A stretch of DNA of 64,000 nt, from positions 50,928,293 through 50,992,292 of the forward strand of contig OX326961.1 in the NCBI GenBank assembly GCA_946800325.1, written 5' to 3'. The translations under genes were made by a program, and so were the position numbers. How positions within the stretch are numbered: position 1 is the first letter of the stretch; the number at the start of each line of letters is the position of its first letter. Below the pieces are notes generated by a model that made no database searches, was not told where the DNA came from, and saw only the letters and a program-made list of their open reading frames with translations. Below are positions 44,824 to 57,357 of the stretch, one piece after another. The DNA is from Luzula sylvatica. Lineage: Eukaryota; Streptophyta; Magnoliopsida; Poales; Juncaceae.

Positions 44824-45893
44824 GAAAAAGAGCGAAAAAGAAGGAAAAGGAAAGAGTTCCCAATCTGGGGTGGAGGCGCCGCCTCCCCACCCCCACCCCC
44901 ACCCCCACCCCCACCTCCGCCTCTTCCTCCCCACCTCACCTCCGCCACCTCCGCCTAAGTCTCCGTCCTCTCTCCTCCCTCAAACGATACCATCTCCGCA
45001 TCCTTCCGACCCCCTATTTTCTCGCCCCTGCCCCCTTTCGCAGAACCCCTTCTACAGATCCGTCTCCTTTCACAGATTTCTTGCAAAGTAGATCTGCCTC
45101 CTTTCGCAGATCTCCTTCCGAGCTCCTCCGGTGAGCGTTTCCAAGCTCCTCCTCTTTCGGCAAAGACAACAAGGAATTCCTTACCCGTCAACGTTTGAAG
45201 ACGAGTAGATACGTTGACGACGAGTTAATGGCTAAAGAAAACGACATTTTCTTGTCTTGATTTTTTAGATCATTGATCGATTCTGCAAATTTTCTGCTTT
45301 TTAACAGATCCTGGATTAGTTCAGTAGAAGACAAAGTGGAATGAACAGGGATAGCTCGCTCACAACGTGCTGGTCTCATCTGATTGGGTCGGGTAGTTTT
45401 TCGGGTTCGATACCAAATATTTTTGGTTACGAAATCGATCAGATTGACTACCTTTCAGTTCCGATACTGACCCGATTTGAGTTCAAAATAGTTCGGTACC
45501 GTACCGACAACTTCTCTATCCTCCTGGCAAGTTTGCTCGATGGCGCTACATTGATGTTGTGGCCATGGTGACATATATGGCCGAAAGGTTAAGAGAATGT
45601 GGTGTCGGCAAAGGGCCGCACGGCACCGGCAAATGGCATATGGTGCCGACAAAAGACCTACGGCGACGCAAAAAGCAATCGGCAAACTGACTGGAAAAGA
45701 CATCAACGGGCGGCTTTCAACCGATGATGGCGGCCGTAAAAGTGTAGGGTTTGCTAACCCTAATTCGTTTCTATTGTTTTTCTTCTAATTTTCTATCGTT
45801 TAATTGGTTTTGGACCATGTAATTTTAAGAAAAATGTAATCCTGCCTTCTCTTTTATTATATACAACAGTAAGAGGTTAACTTCAAAAAAAAA
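44824..45893 (+). mobile_element. Poly(A) retroposon of unknown origin, about 1.07 kb
   Basis: A duplication of 14-15 bp, (a)agaactcacacaaa, flanks it (44809-44823, 45893-45907), and ten A residues sit just before the second copy. These are marks of LINE-machinery insertion on the plus strand. The 5' part is GA-rich, then a C-rich (ccaccc)n tract at 44878-44915 and 'tcctttcgcagatc' repeats near 45040-45110. The 3' part (45540-45780) is GC-rich with 'atggcatatggtgccgac'. No long frame or known domain was recognised, so it may be a LINE-like non-coding derivative, a SINE-like composite or a processed copy of a host transcript. Confidence 0.78.
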
Positions 45894-45907
45894 AGAACTC
45901 ACACAAA

Positions 45908-46067
45908 TGTGTGAGGGCTTTGCTATGATAACTAAACTTACCCACAAATATATCAAATCAACGCAAACTTTGAAGTTCTTGAATATGTACCATTCAATCC
46001 AATTATATTATCGACAATTACAAAACCTCGAACAAATCCCGCGCAATTTGCGCAGGGAATTTCGTAG
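45908..46067 (+). mobile_element. Probable Helitron 3' end, partly degenerate
   Basis: Hairpin cccgcgcaatttgcgcaggg (46038-46056) is followed by aatttcGTAG and T. The usual CTAG is GTAG here. The 5' end was not located. It may enclose the transposons to its left. Confidence 0.5.
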
Positions 46068-48056
46068 TAATATATTAATAGACAAAGGTTTATCATCCTG
46101 GATACAATATATTTTTAATTATTAATAAATGTAATGATAACCAGCATAAAATTTTATTCTCAATTTAAGAAACAATTATTTTTAAAACCAAAAGATGTTC
46201 GTGTCACAACAAATAAAAAATGATGTCAAAGGAAGTCTAATTTATGTTATGCGGATATTTTTAAAATGCAGAAATTTTTAAAAATACGAGTATCTGATAC
46301 GAATACGAATACTGATATGAATACGATACGAGTCGGGTACGTGTCCCTCAGATGTTGCCTAACCTTTCACAGATATGATTCATTTATGATTTATTTATTT
46401 TGCAAAAAATCAGTTATGGTTTTTGACCAACAAGGGTGACTTTGTTCATTCAATCAAATCATCATTAATATTGATTAAAGCCCGTACCAACAGGTATTAT
46501 TAATATTAGGGATAATTTCTTTTATATTCTTTCAAAAGGATAAAATATTAAATTTGTCTATTTAAAACTGTTAATATCAAAAATATCTCTCTATTCTTTA
46601 ACTTCTCTCATATTTGTCCAACATTAACTTCTCTCATATTTGTCCAACAAAATTTATTTACAAATTGAATCGAAATTGAGATAAATACCCATATAATTGA
46701 CTCGAAATTCAACAAATTACAAAAAAAAAATCCAAAGCTGAACCAAATTACCAAAAGAAACGTCAAAACATGTACAAATACCCAACTGGTGTAAAGATAC
46801 CCAGAAAAACGTCAAATTACCCAACAAATTACCCAAAAATACCCACACAAGATACATATACAGCAAAATCAAGCCTCAATAAACATAAAATCTGTACCAA
46901 ATTTCGTGCAAAGGTAAATACCCAAATAAACGTCAAAATAAATTTACCTCACAGTCAAAGGAGAGAGGAGCAAGACTTTAAGCAATAAAGATTGTTGATT
47001 CACAGTTTTTAGGGCAAAGACAAGTAGGGAGAGAAAAACTACTTCACATAAGCCATTAACGAAATGAGGAGAGAGTTGGCGCTTTGCTGGAAATTGACAC
47101 TCCAGCTTTTTGGAGAGTGAAACTTTGCCGGCAATAGAGTGCAAAAACATTCCAGCATTTGTTGATTCTCAATTTTTAGTGCTAACCAAACAAGGAAATA
47201 CATTTTCCCGGACTTTAGTTTCCAATTCCATCCAATAATTCTGCACGCCAAACAGGCCAACTGTGAAATTTAACAGTATTCTACCCCCTCCAATTTGTTC
47301 ATCATTTTCTCGAGTTTCTCTGGTCTAATTCACTCAAATATCAAAAATATCCGGTGATAGCATACACGACAAGAACTCATTCACTCCTTTTTTTTGTCTC
47401 TCCGCCATTTTTTGCATCTTCCTCGAGCAGCTCAGGTGCAAAAAGAGGGTGAATTTCACCACTGCAGAGCAGCTCTAGTGGAAATGAAGTTGCTTTTTTC
47501 CAAATTTTTCCCTACGCCTAAATTAGTTGATTTACATTCATCGATCTATTTCATTTAGAGTAAACATCGATCTATTTGTATTGTTCGATTTTCAAGTTTC
47601 AAGTTTTAACCTTAATCAATATCGCTTTTTTTATTCCAAGAATTAATTGAAGTTACTGAACTAATAAGCTCTTAATCAATTTATCCATGGAAATTCTGAT
47701 TCGTTTCTCAAACTTAACTAAATAAACGGATTATTCGATGCAGAATTTGACCACATAAAAAAAGTTGGGTTAATCTGTCTGACCACATAAAAGTTATGTT
47801 CTCTATGCTAATTTGGAGTTATTAAGAGTTGGATTAAGATTAATTGAATTAATTGAGGTATTGAGAATAAATCCTCCTGAATCAAGGCTAACTTCGACAG
47901 GATTAATGCCAATTATGTCTCAATATTATTGAATTATATTTTTATGGTAATGTTTTTAAATAGATACGTCAGTGTCAGTGTGTTTAGTAACGGAGTTCTA
48001 AAAAGAAGAACAAGTTAAGGTGGAGGAGAAAAAAAATCTGGAAATAATAATTTTAC
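46068..48056. other. AT-rich intergenic sequence with a MITE end
   Basis: Repeated 'caaattaccc' and 'acgtcaaa' words lie at 46770-46930. A MITE-type end, tccaattccatccaataatt then ccaaacaggcca, lies at 47215-47265 and matches the end at 49210-49250. Two similar 'ctttgccggc' / 'ctttgctgg' regions link 47100 and 49040. No gene is supported. Confidence 0.4.
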
Positions 48057-49252
48057 GGTTTGTTTGGATGTCTAAATTATATTATGCCGGAAAGTATAAT
48101 TTTTTGTTTGGTTGTTTAAAAAAAATTGGAATGTTATCGAATGTGAATATTAAAATGATTTTTATTGAAACTAGTAAATGAAAAAAAATCAAATATTAGA
48201 ATGTACAACATAACAGATTAGAGAAAACAAAATTGCAAATTAATTTTTCTTAAATCTTAACAATAGAATTTTTTTTGTTTCCATCAAAGTTGTATATCAC
48301 GACCAATATATAAATTGAGTAAAAACACCACAAAATTATGATTGGAACATTAAAAACAAATTCAATTAAAATTTTGATTGTGACAAAATAACAAATCGTA
48401 AGTGATATCTTTCAACTATAAACAATTCATTTCAAATTCATTCGCATACATGTTTAATACTCAATTTTACAATATGTCTGACAATCATGATCGTAACCTG
48501 AACCCAAGTTCTAATTTTAAGTCTTAATCCTCAATTAAGCATTCAATCAACCATTAACACTTAGCAGTAAGCATCCAATAAGTTAAATTTATCGTCAATG
48601 GAGTTCATCAAATTCGAACAAAATAAAATCAGAAATCTGATAGAGACGAAATACGAGCAAAACAAAATCAATGGCACAAACATGTTGGTACCATCTTACT
48701 GTGTCTTGCATATGTGAATACATGGAGAAAGCTAATGAGATGTCATGGTTCATGTGCATAGAACCTGAAAACAGTCATAAATCGAGCAAATAAAGGTCCA
48801 AGGCTAAACTAAAAGAAAAACGACTTCAAACAGTAGAGATGAAATATATCAAAATGAGAGAAAAAACCACCAGATAGTAGAGTCAAAGAGACTACAGAGT
48901 ATGAGCTGAAGAGATGATAAGAGTAAGAGCGTTGGAGAAGCAGAAAAAGAAAGAGAGGAGAAATAAGGATATAAGGGAGCGTAAGTATTAGCTTAGTTGT
49001 GTTCATTATTTCCGACAAATTGGCACTCCAAGTTTTTTTTGGAGAAAAACTTTGCTGGATTTTAGTGAAGAGAAAATAAATCGGCATGCCTAAGAGTTTT
49101 TTTGCAAAAAAAAAAAAAAAAAAAAAAGAAAAGAAAGAAAATAAACCGGCAAACTAAAATTCCAATTTTTAGAAGCTCCCAAACAGAGAATTTGAGTTAT
49201 GCTGGAATATATAATCCAATTCCAATACTAATTCTAAGGTCCAAACAGGCCC
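48057..49252. mobile_element. Candidate Harbinger-like element, about 1.2 kb
   Basis: The left end reads ggtttgtttggatgtctaaa; the right end reads aaggtccaaacaggccc then taa. These are imperfect versions of the GGGCTTGTTTGG ends of the MITE at 31296-31683. A 3 bp duplication is uncertain. A poly-A run lies at 49108-49127. No transposase was seen. Confidence 0.42.
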
Positions 49253-50017
49253 TAATGAATTTCAGACAAAGGGATCCAATTTTGAAACACCGATCCCAAA
49301 CGATTCTCACAGCATTGTCCAAAATATCCAAATTTGAAAGCCCATTCCCATTGCATAATTCCATTGGTTTAATCATGTATTTGCTGTTACAGAAATCACA
49401 TATGATCACATTTCTCCTGACAATATATCCAACGACTCTGTCGTTAATTGTCGGTTAAATAATCCCATTAGTTCCTAATAATAATCTGATTGTCAGAAAG
49501 TGGGTCCATTTCCAGTCAATAATATACAAACACCAAGCCTGTACACCAATTTAGCACCGTACATACAGACCCAGTGGTGTACCAACACCGGGTTTATACG
49601 AGATTTTATGTACATCCGGACACAGTGTAAGAGACTGCTTAAGCATTATAATTTTATTAAACCTCGAAAAAAGTCTACTCTCGTCTCTCCCCCACAAACT
49701 CTCCAAAACCTCCATTTTTTATTATTATTATTCTTTAAATTCTTTGATTTTTTTTGTTTTTAATTCTGATCTAATCTCCATTTGGATTTGCATAATTGTG
49801 ATGCTTCGCAATGTGATTTCAATTGGGGAAGCTAGTTGGTCCAGTTCATCTCGGATCGATTTTTAATCAGCATTGTTTGGGTTTGATCTTTGTCTTTTAT
49901 TGTTTATTTTATTTTGATCAATTTGCGTCAATTTTGTGTTATTTTGTGTGATTTGCTTTTTGATGGTATCGTTAATTGTTTTTTATCTTGCTAATATCTT
50001 GATTTTGGTTCATTGTA

Positions 50018-50041
50018 GTATATTGAAGGTCAATTAGAGGA
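50018..50041 (+). promoter_or_regulatory. Likely 5' UTR intron acceptor of the GT4 gene
   Basis: A T-rich stretch ends in ggttcattgtag at 50018, 23 bp before the start codon. A 5' UTR intron of roughly 200-250 bp is plausible, but the donor is not certain. Confidence 0.45.
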
Positions 50042-52875
50042 ATGCGAATGGAGAGCAGTAAAATTCATTCAAATGCAGGTAGACAGATCCCAACCCGAGC
50101 TTCTGGTAATTCAAAATCTGGTTTATCTGGTAGATACGGTTCGAAGAACTCACCTTCCAGTAAGAGATTAAGGTCAACTAGAAGGGATTCAAAGGGTGTA
50201 ATTGCAAAAATCCAATGCTTGAGAACCAATCGCGTAGTTTTTGGATTGATTTTGATTGCATTATGGGGTTATCTTGGTTTTCACTTTCAATCCCAATGGG
50301 CTCATAATGACAGTACAGAAGAATTGGGATATGGATTTGGATTTGGATTTAGGAGTTATAATACTCGGTCCCCTGGTGCTAGGCTGCAAGAGGAGATTAA
50401 AAAAGCCGAAGCATTATTGAGAAAGAATTCTACTGAGAAAAAAGATTTGAATGTAAATGAAATAAAGATTGTAACTTTGGCAACTCAAGATAGAGAGGTT
50501 TCAAATTCAAAGGCCCCTATTTTGAAACAAGATTTGGATGCAAATCATATAGTAAATGTAACTTCGGGAAATGAAGAGAAAAAGGCCAATTCAAATGCCC
50601 CAAAATGGAAAACACCAAATTTGGAACATGATTTGAATAAAAACGAGACAAAAGATACTGTAATTTTGAAAATTAAAGCGACAAATGCGCAGTCAAACAT
50701 CTCACATCCAAAACCCCCCAAATTGGAAACAAGTTCCGATTCGAACAACACGAAAATCATATCAAATCCAAACCCCCCTGAGAAGAAAAAACGCAAATCA
50801 CGCAAAAACCCAAAACCCAGGGTTATAAATGCAAAAGATCCAAACACCGAGTTAGAAGAGGGACTCATTCCAAAAAAGAACAGTTCATATGGACTGACAG
50901 TGGGTCCATTTGGCGAGACCGAGGACGCAGTTTTGCAATGGAGTCCGGATAAAAAAAGAGGGTCGTGCGACAAAAATGGTGATTTTGCAAAAACAGTTTT
51001 CTCGAGGACCTTCGTGTTAATTTTCCATGAGCTCTCGATGACCGGAGCTCCTCTTTCGATGATGGAGCTAGCAAGCGAATTGCTGAGCTGTGGGGCCCAC
51101 GTCTCGGTGGTCGTCGTAAACAGAAAAGGGGGCTTATTGTCAGAGCTTGAAAATAGAGGGATCAAAGTGATAAAAGACCGCACGGAAACTAGTTTCAAGG
51201 CTGCTTTCAAAGCCGATCTCGTTATTGCTGGCTCCACTGTTTGCTCTTCTTGGATCGGTTAGTTTACTTTCAATTAATTTAATTTAATTATTTGATTTAT
51301 TTCATTATTCACACATAATTTTTTGATTGGCACAGAGCAATACCTGTCCCGCAATCCTCTCGGCTCGAACAAAATTCTTTGGTGGATAATGGAAAACAGG
51401 CGCGAATATTTCGAACGGTCAATGAATCTCCTAAACAAAGTGAAAATGCTCGCGTTTCTATCCGAATATCAATTAAAAAAATGGGTTTCGTGGTGCGAAA
51501 CGGAAAATATTAAATTAATTTCAAAACCCATGTTGGTTCCTCTTTCCGTCAACGACGAATTGGCCTTCGTGGCCGGCATTAAATGCTCGTTAAATTCGAA
51601 TTTGTTTAGCGTCGACACGATGAACGAGAAGAGAATGCTTTTGAGGAATCGAGTGAGGGGAGAAATGGGATTGGGCGATAATGACGTGCTCGTTTTGTCG
51701 TTGAGTAGTATAAATCCTGGAAAAGGACAAAAGTTACTTCTAGAAGCTTCTCTTTTGGTAGTGGAGAACGAGGTTAGTTTGCAAGATTTTGAAATTAGGG
51801 ATTCTTTTGATGATGTGTCTATAAATGAAACGATCAAGATTTCGAGCGAAATTAAGGAAATTGATGAGGGAAAAAACTTGACCTTAATTGAAAATAAGGA
51901 GTTGTTAACCCTAGTAATTTCTCCTCTAAATCAAACAAATCAAACCAAAGAAATAAAAATCAAGGATTTAATTAAAGAAAATGGGTTAATACTAATTACT
52001 CCTCTAAACCAAACAATCGAGACCAAAGAGACACGAAATTTAACCATAGTTAATCCTCCAAATCAAACAAATAATAATACAAGATTTAACCAAATTAACA
52101 TCTTTAATACTAGCGCAAATTCTACTGCTACAAAAAAAAGGAGATTTTTGGTTCGAAAAAATTTAAGAAATTTATTAAGTAATAAAGAAGAGAAGCAAAA
52201 TCTGAAGGTTTTGATCGGATCGCTTGGATCGAAAAGCAATAAGGTTCCTTATATCAAAGCGATATTGATGTTCATTACTCAACATAGCAACATCTCGAAT
52301 ATGGTCATGTGGACCCCAGCCACGACACGTGTCGCTTCCTTATACGCTGCTGCAGATCTTTATGTAATTAATGCACAGGTAATGGCATTTTTTCTCTAAT
52401 TCTTTCTTTTGCATGTAATTGTTTTTTTTCGAAAATTTCCTTTATAAGAATGTTAGTTAATATAATATATTATATTATAATTTATGAGACTAATTTTGTA
52501 GGGTATTGGAGAAACATTTGGGAGAGTAACCGTTGAAGCTATGGCTTTTGGCTTACCGGTAATTAGGACTATTTATTTATTATTTATTTATTTATTTATT
52601 TGTTTAATTTATTTATTTTTGTGATTGTGAAGGTGCTCGGAACGGATGCAGGAGGAACGAGAGAGATAGTACAGGATAAAGTAACTGGACTTCTCCATTC
52701 GGTGGGGAGAGATGGAATCGAAACCCTAGCCGAGAATTTACTCTATTTACTCTCCAACAAAGAGGTCAGAGAAAAAATGGGGCAAAATGGCAGACAACTC
52801 GTAATCGACAAGTATCTCAAGAATAACACGTACGATAATTTCGCGCAAGTTCTCTCCATTTGCATGAGGTCGTAA
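50042..52875 (+). CDS. GT4-type glycosyltransferase with N-terminal membrane anchor
   Basis: Four exons: 50042-51257, 51336-52378, 52502-52558 and 52633-52875, all with GT-AG introns; they sum to 853 codons in frame. The protein resembles Arabidopsis At3g15940/At1g52420, as I recall them: a Ser/Arg-rich start, an anchor at about residues 65-82 (VVFGLILIALWGYLGF) and a basic linker. Then follow FHELSMTGAPLSMMELASEL, WWIMENRREYF, SSINPGKGQ, and the GT4 nucleotide-sugar motif E-x7-E in GIGETFGRVTVEAMAFGLP. That motif is exactly the 57 bp third exon. GTDAGGTREIV follows. Type II topology in Golgi or ER is inferred; substrate is unknown. It is longer than the roughly 700-residue relatives because of low-complexity inserts at about residues 150-290 and 555-675. 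A poly(A) signal aataaa is at 53209. Confidence 0.92.
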
Positions 52876-53760
52876 TTTTGAATTATAGAATTTTCGAGAT
52901 TTTTTGTTAAATTTTTTTTTTAGAAACTTTTGAGGTGTGTTTTTTCTGTATCGTAACTCGCGATGCGGAAGAAACGTACCGAATTTTAGAGAACCACAGA
53001 TATTTGTAAAATTCATATTTTTTTTTTGTGAATTGAACTATAGGTTAATTACTTTTGGAATTATGATAACTTTCTTGATTTTGATAGTTACTGAAAATAA
53101 GCTATTTTTTTATTTACAAATTGTATCATGAGTCAACACCGACTTCAGACCTTATATATCGTGTGGAGGCCAAACTTTTGCTACTTTACCATGTATCCTG
53201 TACAAGTCAATAAATGAAAACAAAAAGACTTAAAAAGTTAAAAAGTAAAAAAAAGTACAAAATAATCATATAAGAAGTGAGGAGATATTTTTGATATTTA
53301 CTATGAATTGTTTGAGTGTGTTTGTGGCCTCGTGATTGATTTTAATTTGCAAAGTGAAAGAAAAGGAAGACCACTAAACAAAGATGGGTCCTTGTCATGT
53401 ACCATATAAAGAGTATACTTGCCATTTTCCTTTTTATTTTTTCTCCTCTTTTTGTTGCACTGAGGAAAATTGTAGCTGAAAATAATTAGAAGTATGCATG
53501 ACCAATGAGTGATGATGTCTAACACTTGTGAGACTTAATGGCAAAGAAAAGGAAACTATCTAGCTTATATCACACATTTCTTTCACATGCCAAAAACTTT
53601 TTTGATCAAATCATAAATATTGCAAAGAAGTCCTCAAGAATATTTGCACTTTTTTATATGCTCATTGCAAATTTTCTTTTACAATGCAAACTATTAGAGA
53701 TGAATTTCTTTTCTTTTTTTTTGGTGAATTCAACTTAGCGGGCCACTAAAATCTTGGACA
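52876..53760. other. 3' flank of the GT4 gene
   Basis: AT-rich sequence with the aataaa at 53209-53214. No further gene is visible. Confidence 0.4.
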
Positions 53761-53769
53761 AATTTCATG

Positions 53770-55310
53770 TGTATTTTGAGAAAACAAGGCAATGTCATGT
53801 ATACCCCTACAAAAAGTGAAAAATAGAAAATCTTCCTATAAAACATAAAAAATATCACATATAACAAAAATGATAATGTCATATATACCACATCATGCGT
53901 ACTCCTTCATTCCTAAATTTTTTTCTAAATTTTTTTTCATTTTCATCCATTTGTAAATATAAAATAACAAACGATTAAAGCTTGAAGGTAATTTCAAACA
54001 AAATGTAAATAAATTGTAAAAGGGGAATTGTTAAATAATCCTTGACTTTTTGAAAATTTTAGAAAACCCCGTTACCTATTGGATACTCAAAAATAAATCT
54101 CCAAACAAAGTTTTATTTTTATTTAGTCTCTTATAGGGGTTAAATTTTTTATGGACCAAAATAGTAATACCCCTCTAAACATTTACACACCCGGCTTTGG
54201 TATCGCGACGGCTGGTTTTCGTATTTTATTTAAGCAATTTTTTTAGTGTTCGTTCGTTGTTAATAAAACTAGTTGCTAAAATATTTTGGCAGAAAATACT
54301 ATTGTAGCAGCTAGTTTCTATTAACAATGAATGAACATTAACACGAGATACTAAAATAGTATTATTCTGAAAAAATATTTTCAAGAATAACTTTTTAGTA
54401 TCATTATTTATTTTTTTTTATTTACTGCTAGTTCTTCATTATAATAAATATAATATATGAAATATTAAAATTTTATAAATATATCATATAGTATTTTCTT
54501 AATTAGTATATGTTAAAAAATATTTATGGAGATTTTTAAATTGATATAAAAATGCAAAAATTTGGATTTAATAAAATTAAATATGAAAAATAGGTGGGTA
54601 TTTTGGTAAAAAAGAAATTAACACCATGCATTGCTAATGTTTGCCCCTATAGTAAATGAAAATGAAATTTTGTTTCCAGGATTTCTTTTTGGAGTATCAG
54701 ATCTCAATGTGGGTCAACTGAAAGAAAGGTCGGAACACTTTATTAAAAAAACGGCTCATTCGAGAATCCGCGAGAAGCACGTTGCTTTTACACGTGTTTG
54801 TCAATATACATAGAACTAATCAGCTATGTAGACGATCTTAGTTCGTCGGAGTGGGCCGCAGACTGAAAATGCACATTCAAATATCTAGTTAGATCTCGTG
54901 TATGCGCGAACGCTCACATCTTCTAATCATATGGAACTCAATCATTCATCTACAGTATTAAAGCGACGTCATGTACTCCTCAAGAAATAAGACGTGGTGG
55001 TTGGGTAGCAAGGACAAACGGAACCGACGGACCGAGGCCTGATAAACCTCAAGGTAAGGAGTTTTTCTAAAATTTCGAAAAAAAAAGAGGGGTTTATTTA
55101 AGAATTCTCCTTTTTAAATGCAATCTTTATTATGTTTCGCAAGGATGATAACCGTGATATTTCATATTGTGTATAGGGGCATTCGTGATATTTATTATTT
55201 TGGAGGGGACATCACGATATTTTGTGATTTATGGCGATATTCAAAAAATTGAGGGGTATATGTGATGTTTTGAATTTTTTGTAGGTGTACTCATGAAATT
55301 ACGCCTAAAA
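53770..55310. mobile_element. Candidate Mutator-like element
   Basis: The left end phrase 'catgtatacccctacaaaaa' and the right end phrase 'ttttttgtaggtgtactcat' are inverted, and so are the following 'atcacatata' words. A 9 bp duplication was not found. Sequence at 54650-55060 is more complex but shows no domain. A foldback lies at 54245-54339. Confidence 0.5.
54245..54339. repeat. Foldback (hairpin) of about 34 bp arms
   Basis: agtgttcgttcgttgttaat at 54245 pairs with attaacaatgaatgaacatt ending at 54339; the next bases (aaactagttgct / agcagctagttt) also pair. The loop is about 25 bp. It could be a small MITE or foldback transposon. Confidence 0.75.
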
Positions 55311-55414
55311 AGTAATAAAATCAATTTCAATAATAGCCTTACGAATAATAAAAAATAATAAAATGAGTTACTCTACACCCCTAAATTTTTTGAAGAAATC
55401 TATTCTAAATAGGA

Positions 55415-55665
55415 AAATGTTGGACATACCCCCCACCTCCCACCACCACCACCACCACCACCACCACCACCACCACCACCACACACACACACACATCTCT
55501 CTCAAAAATCTTGATGACGTATATATAATTTAACATTTTAAAAATTAACACATTAATTCATAATTTAACATCTTAATTAGGTGTTCAATCATGAATTAAA
55601 ATATTAAATTATGTATTTATGTGTTAATTTTTAAGCTGTTAAGTCTTGGATGAGAATTCTAGTGG
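55415..55665. mobile_element. MITE family member 1 (with 60.0 kb), CCA microsatellite inside
   Basis: The left end atgttggacataccccc and right end ggatgtacatcact match those of the copy at 59968-60215, as do 'cttgatgacgt' and the 'ttaacatcttaatt' interior. A (CCA)n plus (CA)n run of about 55 bp lies at 55439-55494 and is absent from the other copy. Confidence 0.7.
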
Positions 55666-55669
55666 ATGT

Positions 55670-56808
55670 ACATCACTCTCTTCTAAATATCTGCATAGCA
55701 CTTCAGGTTTTGTGCCCAAAAACATGATATTTAATTATTATTATTATTTTAGAGAATAAAATACACACCAAATATAATTGCAACAAGGACCAATAAGAAT
55801 ACGGAAATACAATAATTAATTTCACTACGGGAAAAAGCAAGACAGAAAGGAGTTGCCCTAAATAATTAATCTATTCTAAGTATATCAAAAAAAGACAATT
55901 AAGGCCAACTTGTTTGTGCAGCTTTATCGTGCTTGTACAGCTTGCCATTAGGCTTTTCCATACAGATCCATTAATTAACTACGGCAATCTTAAAAAGTTA
56001 TTAGCACTTTGATTTCATATTTACATGTTGGGCCAAAAGAGCATTAAAGTAACTCAATTAATAATTAGGCTTTACAAATTGGATAGAGACACTCTCTATT
56101 ATGAACAAAGAAATTATCACTAAAATGCATAAATATTATGTACAGGATAATTAGAGAGATTGAAGTGATCACTCACCACATAGATAGTTACACCGAGAAT
56201 ACATCGAAATATATGGTTTCAATAATACGAATTATGGCTTTTCTTTGAACTTTAACTTTGATCAAAACCCTAATGGAGCACATGGATCAGGCTTGAGTGC
56301 ATAAAGCTAATTAGGGTTATAGCTTAATGAACCAACTAAACCGATTGGAAACTTCCTCGTCTTTTTTGGCAAGTTCCTCGAATCAAAGGTTGCAAGAACC
56401 TAAATTTAAATACCAGAAGTTCTAGGGTCATTGAAGGTAATAAGGGCGACTGGTAAGATAAATGTCTAATAAAATTCATTAAATTTAAAAAAATATGATT
56501 ATGGAAAATAAAATTGACAGCAACAAAATTATTTGTTAAGAATGATTTTGCTACTATCTAATTTTTTCTTTAAATTTAGATATTAAAATTAAAATTAAAA
56601 TTAAAATTTCTCTTTAATTTTGCTACACGATTAAACTATTTAGATTTTTAAAAGTTGTGCAATTTCTTATGGTCAGAAGATCGAATCCCACCTACTCTGT
56701 TTCTTGCACTAACTTAATTAGGTCCTGTAATGACCTAGAGTTTTGAGGTATAATTTTGATATAAAGTCGTGGTTTTCTAAATTTTTACACAAAAAAAATT
56801 CACAATAG
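55670..56808. other. Intergenic sequence
   Basis: No gene or bounded element was recognised. The sequence at 56200-56450 is slightly more GC-rich without coding signs. Confidence 0.4.
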
Positions 56809-56816
56809 ACTGTCGG

Positions 56817-57349
56817 TAGGGATGTTCAAACGGGTTGGTTTATTCGGATACCGAACCGAACTGATCGAATTCGGTTCAATCGGTTCGGTTTTTCAGTTTA
56901 TTTGGTTCGGTTCGGTTCAAAAATTGGTATTGTTCGGTTTATTCGGTTCGGTAACTTCGGTTTGGTTCTGAACATCTGAAAACCGATTAAACCGAAATGA
57001 CCGAATAACATTCCATTTTTCATATTTTTTTTAATATTATAATGCAAAAATAAAAAAAATGATTTAATAATCTTATAGAATAATATAATTATATTTTATA
57101 ATATGTATTTTTTATTTTTTGATAAATAAAATATATTTTTTGATAAATATATATTATTTTTAAATTAAAATATTTCTTATTCGGTTCAATCGAATAAATC
57201 TAATAACAATACGTTTTATTCGGTTCGGATTTTAATTGGTTCAAAAGTTAAAATGATTCAGCTCGGTTTGAATTTAGTTAGTTTCGATTTAAATCGGTTT
57301 GGTATTACTTGGCTCGGTTTGAATAGCACCGACCGAATGAACATCCCTA
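56817..57349. mobile_element. hAT-type MITE with CGGTTCGGTT repeats, 533 bp
   Basis: The ends tagggatgttcaaacgg and ccgaatgaacatccctaa (last a outside) are inverted. The flanks actgtcgg (56809-56816) and acgatcgg (57350-57357) match at six of eight bases. The interior is full of ttcggttcggtt-type words at both ends, in opposite orientations, around an AT-rich core. Confidence 0.78.
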
Positions 57350-57357
57350 ACGATCGG

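Noticed and set aside
50545..51237. 230-codon minus-strand open frame in the GT4 gene
   Set aside because: It lies opposite exon 1 of a clearly spliced, motif-bearing gene and has no features of its own.
55439..55494. (CCA)n run as part of a His/Pro-rich coding exon
   Set aside because: The surrounding sequence is a MITE interior with stops in all frames.
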